A stretch of DNA of 64,000 nucleotides, taken from NCBI RefSeq assembly GCF_015773195.1, contig NZ_JADWYK010000001.1:62001-126000 (forward strand). Reading direction: 5' to 3'. The position numbers and the translations under genes are program-made. The DNA comes from Hymenobacter guriensis (GTDB taxonomy: Bacteria; Bacteroidota; Bacteroidia; Cytophagales; Hymenobacteraceae). Each line of letters begins with the position of its first letter. The stretch's first letter is position 1. Under the pieces are notes generated by a model that saw only the letters and a list, made by a program, of their open reading frames with translations, had not been told where the DNA came from and ran no database searches. Positions 52,735 through 62,064 of the stretch are shown one piece after another.

Positions 52735-53268
52735 ATGCCCGAGCTGCCCGAAGCACCCCTGATCCTGACGCTCACCCTCGATGCGACTTCGCAGGCGTAC
52801 TTCGATGAGCTGCGGCGGCAGCATTTTCCGCCGGCCCGCAACTTTCTGGCCGCTCACCTCACCCTGTTTCATCATTTATCCGGCAATGCTCTGCCCCAGC
52901 TTACGAATCAGCTAACCGACGTTGCTCAAAGCACCGCTCCGCTGCCGCTGGCCGTAACTGGCCTGCAGTTTCTGGGCCAGGGCGTAGCTTTTCGGCTGGA
53001 AAATGAGGAATTGCGCACCCTGCACCGGCGCCTGCAGCAGGTGTGGCAAGAAACACTCACGCCCCAGGACCGCCAGCCGCTCCGGCCGCACGTCACGGTT
53101 CAGAACAAAGTAGCTCCCGCCGAGGCCCGCACCCTGCACGAGCAGCTTTCCGCTGGCTTTACGCCCTTCGGCACTACGGGCACCGGACTGCATCTTTGGG
53201 CCTACCGCAACGGCCCCTGGGAAAGCCTGGCGGAATTTGTCTTTACGGGAGCCTCAGACCTCCGGTAA
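52735..53268 (+). CDS. 2'-5' RNA ligase family protein
   Basis: 177 aa with the two H-x-T-type motifs of the 2H phosphoesterase superfamily: HLTLFHH (near residue 42) and HVTVQNK (near 119). In the family these act as cyclic phosphodiesterases or RNA ligases; the true substrate is unknown. It starts 9 bases after the stop of the T9SS gene, so co-transcription is likely. Confidence 0.85.
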   Translation: MPELPEAPLILTLTLDATSQAYFDELRRQHFPPARNFLAAHLTLFHHLSGNALPQLTNQLTDVAQSTAPLPLAVTGLQFLGQGVAFRLENEELRTLHRRLQQVWQETLTPQDRQPLRPHVTVQNKVAPAEARTLHEQLSAGFTPFGTTGTGLHLWAYRNGPWESLAEFVFTGASDLR

Positions 53269-53352
53269 ATTCCTCGGGCTTTGGCTATAGAGCTGCCCAA
53301 CGTATTCTCCCAAGGCTGATAAAGCACCTTCCAAACCAATACGTAGCCACCG

Positions 53353-54279
53353 CTAGGGTTTGCGGCGGGGCTTTATGGTATGCGTCAGGGCTTTGAATTG
53401 GGTGAGCGTAGCTTCCACGTCGTCGTGGGCCAGGCCCAGCATGGACACCGCCGTGTTGCCGATAATCGACACCTGCTGGTAGAGCAACACCCGCTGGCCG
53501 TTGAGCTGGGCGAAGCCTTCGGTTTCGTAAGTGAGCAGGTCGTTTACCTTGGCAGAGGATATTTTGCGGGCCGTGAAGCCCTGCAGCGTGGGGTAGCGCC
53601 CCAGCATCTGCTGGCTTACGTCGGCGGCTGTGATGCCGGGGTTGTAGTCGGCCAGGCGGACGGCTACGGTGGGGGCGCTGCCGGTGGCGGGTTGACCGCC
53701 TAGGGTGTAGTAGTACGTGCCGCCCTCGGCCCGCGCAAACCGGAACGTTGACTTGCTTTCGTCGAAGGCAAAGAGGGCGGTGGCCGGCGCATCGGCAGCG
53801 GAAGCTTTCTGATAAGTGGCCGAAAGCAGGCTGCGCCGCAAAACCCGGGCGGTAGCCGTGTCGGAAGCCGGGTAGCGGGCCTCCAGCAGTACGGCAAACG
53901 TAGAATCACCGAACAGTACCTGCGCCGACTCCTGCGCCGGCGACAGGCGCACCCGGGCCAGCCGGGCCGGATAGGCCGCGCCGGCTATTTCCTGCAACTC
54001 CAGTACCTGCCCACCCCGGGCCGCAAACCGCGCCGCCGTGAAGCCCGCCGCCTGCCGGTAGTAGTTGCCGCCCTGCCCGTCGAATACCTGCAGCACGGCC
54101 GCCTCGCGCCGCAGCCCCGTGAGGCCGGGCGCCGGCGTGAAGCCAGCCGGGGGCACCAGCCACACGTGCGTACCGGCAATACGCTGAGCGCCGGGCGCAC
54201 TCTGGGCCTGACTAGCCAGCGGCATCATCCCCAAACTCAGCAGCAGGCCCGTAATGCGTATCCCAATTGTTGCCTTCAT
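53353..54279 (-). CDS. Secreted protein of unknown function
   Basis: 308 aa with a signal peptide (LLSLGMMPLASQAQ). It is Ala/Thr-rich and beta-rich, with no recognised family. Near-regular segments are VWLVPPAGFTPAPGLTGLRR at the N-terminus and LTQFKALTHTIKPRRKP at the end. Likely periplasmic. It converges on the RNA-ligase gene and is divergent from pncA. Confidence 0.7.
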   Translation of the reverse strand: MKATIGIRITGLLLSLGMMPLASQAQSAPGAQRIAGTHVWLVPPAGFTPAPGLTGLRREAAVLQVFDGQGGNYYRQAAGFTAARFAARGGQVLELQEIAGAAYPARLARVRLSPAQESAQVLFGDSTFAVLLEARYPASDTATARVLRRSLLSATYQKASAADAPATALFAFDESKSTFRFARAEGGTYYYTLGGQPATGSAPTVAVRLADYNPGITAADVSQQMLGRYPTLQGFTARKISSAKVNDLLTYETEGFAQLNGQRVLLYQQVSIIGNTAVSMLGLAHDDVEATLTQFKALTHTIKPRRKP

Positions 54280-54386
54280 GCGTACTGGAAGCTACTTTAT
54301 ACTGAAACCTGGGCAATGCTGGCTCTTTCTGGCGACCTGAGCCGCCCGGAGCCGCCGCCCGCTCCTGCAAATATGGCGGGGTTCGG

Positions 54387-54394
54387 TAGCTTTG
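54387..54394 (+). promoter_or_regulatory. -7 promoter box for pncA
   Basis: TAGCTTTG, 47 bases before the pncA ATG. Confidence 0.55.
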
Positions 54395-54441
54395 CCGCTG
54401 CCGGGGCACGGTCTTTTTTCGTTGAAGCTGATTTTCCGCCT

Positions 54442-55056
54442 ATGAAAGCGTTGCTGCTGATTGATATTCAACCCGATTTCCTGCCCGGCGGCCGGCTGGC
54501 CGTACCCGAGGGCGACGCCATCATTCCGCTGGCCAACGCGCTGCAGCCGCACTTTCCGCTGGTAGTGGCCACCCAGGACTGGCACCCGGCCCGGCACCAG
54601 AGCTTTGCCAGTCAGCACGCGGGCCAGCAGCCCTTCAACCGCATCGATTTGCACGGCCTGGACCAAGTGCTCTGGCCTGACCACTGCGTGCAGGGCAGCG
54701 CCGGCGCCGAGCTGGCCGCAGGGCTGGACACCAGCCGCGTGGAAGTTATTTTCCGTAAGGGCACGGAGGTGGAAATTGATTCGTACAGCGCCTTTTTCGA
54801 CAATGGCCACCGCAAAAGCACTGGCCTGGCCGACTACCTGCGCGGCCGGGGCGTACGACAGGTGTATGTGGCCGGCCTGGCCGCCGATTACTGCGTGTAC
54901 TTCACCGCCAAAGACGCCCTGCAGGAAGGCTTCGAAACCTACGTGGTAGAAGATGCCACCCGCCCCATTTCGACTGAAGGCTTTGAGCAGGCCAAGGAAG
55001 ATTTGCGTCAGCGGGGCGGCCACCTTGTTACCACGGCGCAGGTACTGGCCGGCTGA
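54442..55056 (+). CDS. pncA: Nicotinamidase
   Basis: Deamidates nicotinamide to nicotinate for NAD salvage. It has 204 aa; the catalytic triad is in LIDIQPDF (Asp), FRKGT (Lys) and AADYCVYFTAKDA (C151), and the metal site is QDWHPARHQSF. ATG 54442 (MKALLLIDIQ) is typical of the family; the longer open frame upstream contains the promoter box. Confidence 0.95.
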   Translation: MKALLLIDIQPDFLPGGRLAVPEGDAIIPLANALQPHFPLVVATQDWHPARHQSFASQHAGQQPFNRIDLHGLDQVLWPDHCVQGSAGAELAAGLDTSRVEVIFRKGTEVEIDSYSAFFDNGHRKSTGLADYLRGRGVRQVYVAGLAADYCVYFTAKDALQEGFETYVVEDATRPISTEGFEQAKEDLRQRGGHLVTTAQVLAG

Positions 55057-55108
55057 CTTCTTTGTGTAGACGCACCTTGCTTTCTTCCGCTGACGTTTTC
55101 GTAGTCTG

Positions 55109-55849
55109 TTGAACTCCATACCCGATAGCCGCCCGCCGGCCGCCGCTACGGTCAGCATCATCATTCCTACCTACAACGAAGCCGCGCAGATTGGGGCGCT
55201 GGTGGCTTATCTGCGCGCACACGGAGCCGCCGAAGCCAGTGTGGAAATCCTGGTGGCCGATGCACAAAGCCCCGATGGAACCGCTGGTGTGGCTGCCGCT
55301 GCCGGGGCCCGCGTACTACAGTGCCCGCGCAAAGGCCGGGCAGCCCAGCTCAACCACGGCGCCCGGCAAGCGAGCAGCCAACTGCTTTACTTTCTGCACG
55401 CCGATACCCTGCCACCCCCTGATTTTCTGGCTCAAATCCGACAAGCCTTAGCGGATGAGAAGATGGGTAGCGGCTGCTTCCGCCTGCGCTTCGACTACCC
55501 GCACTGGTTTCTGCGCCTGAGCGCCTGGTTTACGCGCTTCGACATGGACCTCTTGCGCTTCGGCGACCAGAGCCTGTTTGTACGTGCCGAGGTGTTCTGG
55601 CAGGCGGGGGGATTCCGGGAAGAGCTGCTGGTGCTCGAAGACCAGGAAATAATCGGGCGGCTGCGGCGGCACGGGCGGTTTCGGCTGCTGCCGCTTGCCG
55701 TTACCACTTCGGCCCGCAAGTACCGGGAAAATGGGGTTTTTCGGCTGCAGTTCACGTTTGGGCTGCTCTGCGCGCTCTACTACCTGCGGGTGCCGCAGCC
55801 GGTGCTGGTGCGCACCTACCGCCGCCTCATCCGCCAGGACAAGCTGTAG
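55109..55849 (+). CDS. Glycosyltransferase, TIGR04283 family
   Basis: 246 aa GT2-type enzyme. VSIIIPTYNEAAQIGALVAYL, VADAQSPDGT, RKGRAAQLNHGA and YFLHADTLPP match the family named TIGR04283, associated elsewhere with arsenosugar synthesis but broadly spread. Start is a TTG at 55109 (MNSIPDS); no ATG or GTG is available before the fold begins. The C-terminal VPQPVLVRTYRRLIRQDKL is family-like. It is downstream of pncA. Confidence 0.86.
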   Translation: MNSIPDSRPPAAATVSIIIPTYNEAAQIGALVAYLRAHGAAEASVEILVADAQSPDGTAGVAAAAGARVLQCPRKGRAAQLNHGARQASSQLLYFLHADTLPPPDFLAQIRQALADEKMGSGCFRLRFDYPHWFLRLSAWFTRFDMDLLRFGDQSLFVRAEVFWQAGGFREELLVLEDQEIIGRLRRHGRFRLLPLAVTTSARKYRENGVFRLQFTFGLLCALYYLRVPQPVLVRTYRRLIRQDKL

Positions 55850-55871
55850 CTTAGAGGTGAGACCAGGGCAT

Positions 55872-55910
55872 AAAAAAAGCAGCCTGCCACGGAAGGCAGG
55901 CTGCTTTTCT
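55872..55910. terminator. Bidirectional terminator between glycosyltransferase and csp genes
   Basis: AAAAGCAGCCTGCC (55875-55888) pairs with GGCAGGCTGCTTTT (55895-55908), with A and T runs on either side. Lies between convergent genes. Confidence 0.9.
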
Positions 55911-55936
55911 TCTCAGGCCCGAAGGCCTGGCGCGAA

Positions 55937-56128
55937 CTAAGCGCGACGTACTTTCACGGCGTTCAAGCCTTTGCGGCCTTCCTGCACGTCAAATTCTACT
56001 TTGTCGTTGTCACGGATTTCGTCGATCAGACCGGTCACGTGCACGAAGATGTCTTCGCCGGTTTGGTCGTTTTTGATGAAACCGAAGCCTTTGGTTTCGT
56101 TGAAGAATTTTACAGTTCCCGTCTGCAT
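55937..56128 (-). CDS. Cold-shock-domain protein
   Basis: 63 aa, a single cold-shock domain. RNA-binding motifs KGFGFI (RNP1) and IFVHVT (RNP2) are intact, and the sequence starts MQTGTVKFFNE. Acts as a single-stranded RNA/DNA chaperone. The upstream region 56129-56251 has a one-mismatch -7 box (TACCTTTA, minus strand, 56235-56242). Confidence 0.95.
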   Translation of the reverse strand: MQTGTVKFFNETKGFGFIKNDQTGEDIFVHVTGLIDEIRDNDKVEFDVQEGRKGLNAVKVRRA

Positions 56129-56251
56129 GGTAATTGGAAGTGAAAAAAGGTAGTCAGTTAAGCAAATGTCAGCGGAACCCTACCAACATTCAGCACGCGA
56201 ATCGGGAGTAGTGGTACGAAGCAAATTGCCGGGGTAAAGGTAATATTTTTT

Positions 56252-56824
56252 TCAAGTTTGTATACCCTGCGTAGCCTGATACGCAGAATTAGTAGTATTT
56301 CCGGCCTGTGCCAGCGCTGCTACGGCCGTTCGCAGGCTTTCTGCCAGCTCCTTATCCGTAATTTCCCCCTGCGCATTCACCTTGCCCGAAACCTGCCCTA
56401 CCTGCAGGGCTGCCCCCTCATTTACAGCTGCTTCCATCACGCGCAGCATAGCCGTCAGGCCGGCGTGGGCCTGGTCGGCGCCGGTAGTGCTGGGCGAGGC
56501 GCTCCACACGGCCACGGGCTTGTGGTACAGCTCGCCGGAGGGCACCAGCCATTCCAGCGCATTCTTGAGCACGCCGGGCATGCTGAACACGTATTCCGGG
56601 GTGCAGAACAGGACGGCATCGGCGCGGCGCACCTGTTCGCGGAAGGCCGCCACGGCCGGGGCGCCGGGCTCGTCGTAGTTGCCAGGCTGAAAGTAGGGCA
56701 GCTCGGCCAGACTTGTGCTTAGGCTGATGACTACGCCCACGGGCGCCAGCACCGCCGCGGCCCGCAGCAGGGCGGTATTGGAAGAAGCAGCGCGGAGGCT
56801 GCCGGAAATGGCCAGAATATGCAT
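56252..56824 (-). CDS. NADPH-dependent FMN reductase family protein
   Basis: 190 aa flavodoxin-like fold. The FMN phosphate loop is ISGSLRAASSNTALL at the N-terminus, and YVFSMPGVLKNALEWL is the second signature. Family members are quinone, azo or chromate reductases. ATG 56824 (MHILAISGS) chosen; the frame open upstream runs through the divergent mqo promoter region. Confidence 0.92.
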   Translation of the reverse strand: MHILAISGSLRAASSNTALLRAAAVLAPVGVVISLSTSLAELPYFQPGNYDEPGAPAVAAFREQVRRADAVLFCTPEYVFSMPGVLKNALEWLVPSGELYHKPVAVWSASPSTTGADQAHAGLTAMLRVMEAAVNEGAALQVGQVSGKVNAQGEITDKELAESLRTAVAALAQAGNTTNSAYQATQGIQT

Positions 56825-56951
56825 GGTAGATACAGCTGAAACGTGGAGCAAAGTACGCGGAATAAACCGGCGCCACGGCTCAGCTTGCGCAAACAACCCT
56901 CACCTTTTACCGCTTTCCTGCGTACTTCGTGAGTCTCTTCCTGAACTACGC

Positions 56952-58472
56952 ATGACTACGACCGAACCTTCTGCTTCCGCCACGGCCGACGTGGTGCTGA
57001 TTGGCGCTGGCATTATGAGCGCCACGCTGGGCCTGATGCTCAAAGAGCTGCAGCCTGACCTGACTATAACCATTTTCGAGCGGCTCGACGTGGCCGCCGC
57101 CGAAAGCTCCGACGCTTGGAACAACGCCGGTACCGGCCACTCGGCCTTCTGCGAGCTGAACTACACCCCCGAAAAGCCCGACGGCTCCATCGACATCAGC
57201 AAGGCCATCAAGATTGCCGAGCAGTTTGAAGAGTCGAAGCAGTTCTGGTCGTACCTGGCCGAAACTTATCAGGTAAAGGAGCTCACGCGCTTTATCAATC
57301 ATATTCCGCACCTGAGCTTTGTGTGGGGCCCCAAGAATGTGGAGTTCCTGCGCAAGCGCCACGCGGCCCTCACCCAGTCGCCTTTGTTCCAGGGCATGGA
57401 GTACACCGAAAACCGCGAAACGCTGGAAAGCTGGATGCCGCTGGTGATGCACGGCCGCGACCCGCAGCAGCCCGTGGCGGCCACCCGTATGGACCTGGGA
57501 ACCGACGTGAACTTCGGCTCCCTCACCCGCGGTATGTTCAACCTGCTGCAGCAGAAGCCCGGCGTGACCATCCATTTCCACCACGACGTGGAGAAGCTCC
57601 GGCAGAAAGAGGACGGCCTCTGGCGCATCAAAGCCAAGGACCTGGCTACCGGGGAAGAAAAGAAAATCCGAGCGCCGTTCGTGTTCATCGGGGCTGGCGG
57701 AGGCTCGTTGCCGCTGCTAATCAAGTCGGGCATTCCGGAGGGCGCGGGCTTTGGCGGCTTTCCCGTAAGCGGGCAGTGGCTGAAGTGCGTAAACCCTGCC
57801 GTTATTGCCCAGCACCACGCCAAAGTGTACGGTAAGGCGGCCGTAGGGTCCCCACCTATGTCGGTGCCCCACCTCGATACCCGCGTTATCAACGGCAAGC
57901 AGGAGCTGCTGTTCGGGCCGTACGCAGGCTTCAGTACCAAGTTTCTCAAGCAGGGCTCCTACCTGGATCTGCCCCTTTCGGTGAAGCTGAGCAACATGCG
58001 ACCCATGATTATTGCCGGCCTCAAGAATATTCCGCTTACCAAGTATCTGGTCAACCAGGTTCGTCAGTCGCCGGAAGACCGACTGGCGGCGCTGCGTGAG
58101 TACCTGCCCGAAGCGCAGGGCCAGGACTGGCAACTTGAAACGGCTGGTCAGCGCGTGCAGGTTATCAAGAAAGACGAAAAGGAAGGCGGCATCCTGGAAT
58201 TTGGCACCGAGGTAGTAGCTGCCAAGGACGGCTCCATTGCCGCTTTGCTGGGCGCCTCGCCGGGTGCTTCCACGGCCGTCAGCATCATGGTGGGCCTTAT
58301 CCAGCGGTGCTACCCGCAGCAGTCGGCCACGCCGCAGTGGCAGGCCAAGTTTCGGGAAATGATTCCCTCCTTCGGGCACCACCTCAGCGAGGAGCCGCAG
58401 CTACTGGCCGAGTTGCGCGCCCACACCAGCCAGGTGCTGGGCCTGACGGAAACTACCCCGGCGGCGCGCTAA
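56952..58472 (+). CDS. mqo: Malate:quinone oxidoreductase
   Basis: FAD enzyme that oxidises malate to oxaloacetate and passes electrons to menaquinone, bypassing the NAD enzyme. It has 506 aa. VVLIGAGIMSATLGLMLKEL (FAD loop), NNAGTGHSAFCELNYTP and GASPGASTAVSIM are diagnostic of Mqo. Peripheral membrane protein in the family. Divergent from the FMN reductase and followed by a terminator. Confidence 0.95.
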   Translation: MTTTEPSASATADVVLIGAGIMSATLGLMLKELQPDLTITIFERLDVAAAESSDAWNNAGTGHSAFCELNYTPEKPDGSIDISKAIKIAEQFEESKQFWSYLAETYQVKELTRFINHIPHLSFVWGPKNVEFLRKRHAALTQSPLFQGMEYTENRETLESWMPLVMHGRDPQQPVAATRMDLGTDVNFGSLTRGMFNLLQQKPGVTIHFHHDVEKLRQKEDGLWRIKAKDLATGEEKKIRAPFVFIGAGGGSLPLLIKSGIPEGAGFGGFPVSGQWLKCVNPAVIAQHHAKVYGKAAVGSPPMSVPHLDTRVINGKQELLFGPYAGFSTKFLKQGSYLDLPLSVKLSNMRPMIIAGLKNIPLTKYLVNQVRQSPEDRLAALREYLPEAQGQDWQLETAGQRVQVIKKDEKEGGILEFGTEVVAAKDGSIAALLGASPGASTAVSIMVGLIQRCYPQQSATPQWQAKFREMIPSFGHHLSEEPQLLAELRAHTSQVLGLTETTPAAR

Positions 58473-58494
58473 ACCCAGCGCGAAAAGTCAGTGG

Positions 58495-58532
58495 AAAAGC
58501 CACGCTGCCGCAACCCGGGGCGTGGCTTTTTT
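58495..58532 (+). terminator. Terminator of mqo
   Basis: AAAAGCCACG (58495-58504) pairs with CGTGGCTTTT (58521-58530) and is followed by more T, 22 bases after the stop. Confidence 0.85.
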
Positions 58533-58562
58533 CTGCGCGTGCGCCGCTGTTTTGCGTTAGGG

Positions 58563-58593
58563 TTTGATGCCTTGCAAAGGCTGCCTACTTTTG
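58563..58593 (+). promoter_or_regulatory. Full promoter of tal-pgi
   Basis: TTTG at 58563-58566 and TACTTTTG at 58586-58593 with a 19-base spacer, the Bacteroidota sigma-ABfr arrangement. It gives a leader of about 88 nt before the ATG at 58684. Confidence 0.65.
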
Positions 58594-58683
58594 CGCCGCC
58601 AGTGGCCCTGCCTTTTCGGTTTCGGCCCGCCACTTCTTTCGACTCATTTTCGCGCGCCCCGGGCGCTTCCCAGCCATTTGCCT

Positions 58684-61515
58684 ATGAACCCATTAGCCAG
58701 CGTCCGTCAGTTCAACCAAAGCATCTGGCTGGATTATATCCGCCGCAACATTTTAGTGAACGGGGAGTTGCAGCGCCTGCTCACGGAAGACGGCCTGCGC
58801 GGGGTGACGTCGAACCCAGCCATCTTCGAAAAGGCCATCGGCGGCAGTGCTGACTACGACGCCAGCATTCAGGCCCTGGCCCTGCAAGGCCTCTCGGCCG
58901 AGCAGATCTACGAGCAGTTGGCCGTACAAGACGTGCAGCACGCCTGCGACCTGCTGCGCCCGCTCTACGATGCTGCCGACAGCGGCGGCGACGGCTACGT
59001 GAGTCTGGAAGTCTCTCCCACCCTGATCCACGACACCGAGGGCACCGTGCAGGAGGGCCTGCGCTTCTGGCAGCAGGTGAATCGGCCCAACGTGATGATC
59101 AAAGTGCCCGCTACGGTGGAAGGCCTACCTGCCATCCGCCAGCTCATTGCCGCCGGGGTGAACGTGAATGTGACTCTGATCTTCGGTTTGGAACGGTATA
59201 AGGCAGTAGCTGAGGCTTACCTGCAGGGGCTGGAAGACCGGGCCGCCGCCGGCTTGCCGTTTTCGCGCATCGACTCGGTGGCCAGCTTTTTCTTATCGCG
59301 CATCGATGTGCTGCTGGACCCGCAGCTGGAGCAGCTGGCCCAGCAGGGCGGGGAAAAAGGCGCCCTGGCGCAGTCGTTGGTGGGTGAGGTAGCGTTGGCC
59401 AGTGCCAAGCAGGCCTATCAGTTCTACAAAAGTATCTTCTCCGGCCCGCGCTGGCAGGCCTTGCAGCAGCAGGGCGCGGCTGTGCAGCGGCTCTTGTGGG
59501 CCAGCACGGGCAACAAGAACCCCCAGTACGACAACCTCAAGTACGTCGAGCACCTGATCGGCCCCGAGACGGTGAATACCATTCCCGTCGAGACGCTGGA
59601 CCTCTACCGCCTGAGTGGACAGCCGCAGAGCCGCCTGGAAGAAGGCACCGAGCAGGCAGCCCAGGTACTGGCGCGCTTGTCCGAGCTGGGCATCGACCTG
59701 AATCAGGTTAGTCAGCAGCTCGAAGACGAAGGCGCCCAGAAGTTCAATGAGCCTTTTGCCAAACTCCTGACGGTGCTGGAGCAAAAGCGCCAGCAGGCTC
59801 TGCAGGCCCCAGTCGTACCCGCCGAGCTGCACCTGGGTCAGTACCAGGCCGCCGTGGACACCAAGGTAGCCGAGCTCAACGCTCAAAACTTCACCGCAGG
59901 CTTCTGGAACAAGCAGGCCGATTTGTGGGTGGAGGATGCTACCGCCCAGCAGAGCGTACGCTCCTTCATGGGCTGGCTGCGCGTGGCCGAAACCATGGTA
60001 GGCGCCGTGCCCGAAATCGAGCAGTTCGTGCACGAAGTGAAAGCCGCCGGCTTCAGGCACGTGGTGGTGATGGGCATGGGCGGCAGCAGCATGACGCCCA
60101 TTGTGTTCAAGCAGGCGTTTGCTGGGCAGGTCCATGGGTTGCCGCTGTCGGTGCTGGACACCACCAACCCGGGCTCGGTGCGTGAGATTGAAGAAGCCGT
60201 GCCACTGGCCGAAACCCTGTTCGTGGTAGCCAGCAAATCGGGCACCACGGCCGAGCCCCTGGCCTTCGGCGACTATTTCTACAACCGCCTCCGGGAAATC
60301 AAGGGTGAGCGGGCCGGCGAAAACTTCGTGGCCATTACCGACCCGGGCTCCAAGTTTGTGACGCAGGCCACGCAGGAGGGCTACCTCCGCATCTTTCTGA
60401 ACTTTGCCGAAGTGGGTGGCCGCTTCTCGGCCCTCTCCTACTTCGGGCTGGTGCCGGCTGCGCTCTACGGCCTTCCCATCGGCGACATTCTGGCCCGGGC
60501 CGTGCGCATGATGCGCGCCTGCGGCGCCTACGGCCCCGTGAGCCACAACCCCGGCCTGGAGTTGGGTGCAGCCCTGGGCGTACTGGCCCAGCACGGCCGC
60601 GACAAGCTCACGCTGGTAGTGCCCGATTCCCTGAGCGACCTGGGCCTCTGGCTGGAGCAGCTCATTGCCGAAAGCACCGGCAAAGAAGGCAAAGGCGTGT
60701 TGCCCCTGGCCGGCGAACCGCTAACGTCGATAAGCTCCTACGGCTCGGACCGCGTGTTTGTGTACGTAGGCTACCAGGACCAGGCCGATGCCGTGAATGA
60801 GCAGCACCTGGCCGCGCTGGAAGCCGCCGGCCACCCCGTAGTGCGCATTCTGATGGAAGATGCCCGCGACCTGGGCTCGGAGTTTTTCCGCTGGGAAGTA
60901 GCCACGGCCGTGGCTAGCGCCGTGCTGCGCATCAACCCCTTCGACCAGCCCAACGTGCAGGCCGCCAAAACCGCCACCGACCAGCTGATGAAGGTAGTGG
61001 TAGAAAAAGGTGCTCTGCCTCAGACTTCGGAGCCAGTAGTACGGGCGCAGGACGCTGCTTACTACTCCAACGTGCCCGGCCGCAACGCCGAGGAAGTGCT
61101 TCGGAGCTTCTTTGGGCAAACCAAGCCCGGCGACTTCCTGTGCATTCAGGCTTACCTGATGGAAACGCCGGCGCTGAACGAAGAGCTGCAGCAGGTGCGC
61201 GCTCTGGTGCAGGAGCAGCTGCACATTGCCACCGCTTCGGGCTATGGTCCCCGCTTTCTGCACTCCACCGGTCAATACCACAAAGGCGGCCCCGACACCG
61301 GCCTCTACCTGCAGCTAACCACCGACCACGCCCAGGACCTGCCCCTGCCCGGCCGCCCCTACACCTTCGGCACCTTCCAGAATGCCCAGGCCGCCGGCGA
61401 CCTGCAGGCTCTCCAGGATTACAACCGCCGCACCCTGCGCATCCACTTCAACGGCAACCCTACCCAGGGTGTGGCTGATTTGCTGGCGCAGCTGCGCACC
61501 GTGCTGGCGAAGTAG
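58684..61515 (+). CDS. Bifunctional transaldolase / glucose-6-phosphate isomerase
   Basis: 943 aa fusion of two pathway enzymes. The N-terminal transaldolase has the Schiff-base lysine K140 (NRPNVMIKVPAT) and SRIDSVASFFLSRID. The C-terminal isomerase has VVMGMGGSSMTP, SKSGTTAEP (near residue 516) and a ligand-binding end. It links the pentose-phosphate pathway to glycolysis. Such Tal-Pgi fusions are known in several bacterial groups. ATG 58684 (MNPLASVRQFNQ) chosen; the frame upstream crosses the promoter. Confidence 0.95.
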   Translation: MNPLASVRQFNQSIWLDYIRRNILVNGELQRLLTEDGLRGVTSNPAIFEKAIGGSADYDASIQALALQGLSAEQIYEQLAVQDVQHACDLLRPLYDAADSGGDGYVSLEVSPTLIHDTEGTVQEGLRFWQQVNRPNVMIKVPATVEGLPAIRQLIAAGVNVNVTLIFGLERYKAVAEAYLQGLEDRAAAGLPFSRIDSVASFFLSRIDVLLDPQLEQLAQQGGEKGALAQSLVGEVALASAKQAYQFYKSIFSGPRWQALQQQGAAVQRLLWASTGNKNPQYDNLKYVEHLIGPETVNTIPVETLDLYRLSGQPQSRLEEGTEQAAQVLARLSELGIDLNQVSQQLEDEGAQKFNEPFAKLLTVLEQKRQQALQAPVVPAELHLGQYQAAVDTKVAELNAQNFTAGFWNKQADLWVEDATAQQSVRSFMGWLRVAETMVGAVPEIEQFVHEVKAAGFRHVVVMGMGGSSMTPIVFKQAFAGQVHGLPLSVLDTTNPGSVREIEEAVPLAETLFVVASKSGTTAEPLAFGDYFYNRLREIKGERAGENFVAITDPGSKFVTQATQEGYLRIFLNFAEVGGRFSALSYFGLVPAALYGLPIGDILARAVRMMRACGAYGPVSHNPGLELGAALGVLAQHGRDKLTLVVPDSLSDLGLWLEQLIAESTGKEGKGVLPLAGEPLTSISSYGSDRVFVYVGYQDQADAVNEQHLAALEAAGHPVVRILMEDARDLGSEFFRWEVATAVASAVLRINPFDQPNVQAAKTATDQLMKVVVEKGALPQTSEPVVRAQDAAYYSNVPGRNAEEVLRSFFGQTKPGDFLCIQAYLMETPALNEELQQVRALVQEQLHIATASGYGPRFLHSTGQYHKGGPDTGLYLQLTTDHAQDLPLPGRPYTFGTFQNAQAAGDLQALQDYNRRTLRIHFNGNPTQGVADLLAQLRTVLAK

Positions 61516-61525
61516 CTTCCTTCCG

Positions 61526-61583
61526 GTTGAGTAAGTCAAACGGCCCGCCATCCAACGATGGCGGGCCGTTTGACTTACTCAAC
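61526..61583. terminator. Perfect 27-bp hairpin terminator after tal-pgi
   Basis: Arms 61526-61552 and 61557-61583 are exact complements around the loop CAAC (right arm begins GATGGCGGGCCGTTTGACTT). One of the longest perfect stems in the window; it lies 10 bases past the stop and may serve both strands. Confidence 0.9.
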
Positions 61584-61616
61584 AAAGGCTTTTTGTGTAG
61601 AGTAGATTACTATTTA

Positions 61617-62018
61617 TTACCAGAAGCCTCCTGGTGAGAACAAAAAATCAATTGGAGTATCAAGATCATAAAGCCATTGATAGCCGCTGGTTTCAGTATC
61701 GCAAAATGGCCTCAGTAAGCGAATCATTTCTCTGTACTTATCAATCGTCATGTCACAAACAAAACTTTGTGTGTCAATCATCAATATCCCTTTATCTGTA
61801 TCAGAAATTCTAAGCATTAGGTTACAGTTTACCACTTGTATGAAATTAAGTCTCGAAAGATCAAGACTCCTTCCTGAATCAATAATTACCTCCTGAATTA
61901 TCTGTCTTAGCTGACTGGCTTGTAGCTTATCAAAATCAAACAGCCGAACAAGCCTAGTTGAATCAGCTTGAGGAAATTTTCCTCCGTCAGTCAAATCATC
62001 AAGAAACTCTATTCTCAT
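61617..62018 (-). CDS. AT-rich orphan gene, unknown protein
   Basis: 133 aa, soluble, no recognised family. Visible: an N-terminal RIEFLDDLTD, a central LSRLNFIQVVNCNLMLRI and a C-terminal aromatic GYQWLYDLDTP. Base composition and codon use are markedly AT-rich compared with both neighbours, pointing to recent acquisition. Start set at ATG 62018; a TTG at 62030 is less likely. No toxin, phage or transposase signature seen. Confidence 0.65.
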   Translation of the reverse strand: MRIEFLDDLTDGGKFPQADSTRLVRLFDFDKLQASQLRQIIQEVIIDSGRSLDLSRLNFIQVVNCNLMLRISDTDKGILMIDTQSFVCDMTIDKYREMIRLLRPFCDTETSGYQWLYDLDTPIDFLFSPGGFW

Positions 62019-62064
62019 TTTTCTATTCAAAATAAGTTACTGTAACGATATACAACGCAATCAA

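Noticed and set aside
59293-60594. 433-codon open frame opposite tal-pgi
   Set aside because: Antisense shadow of a clearly functional enzyme.
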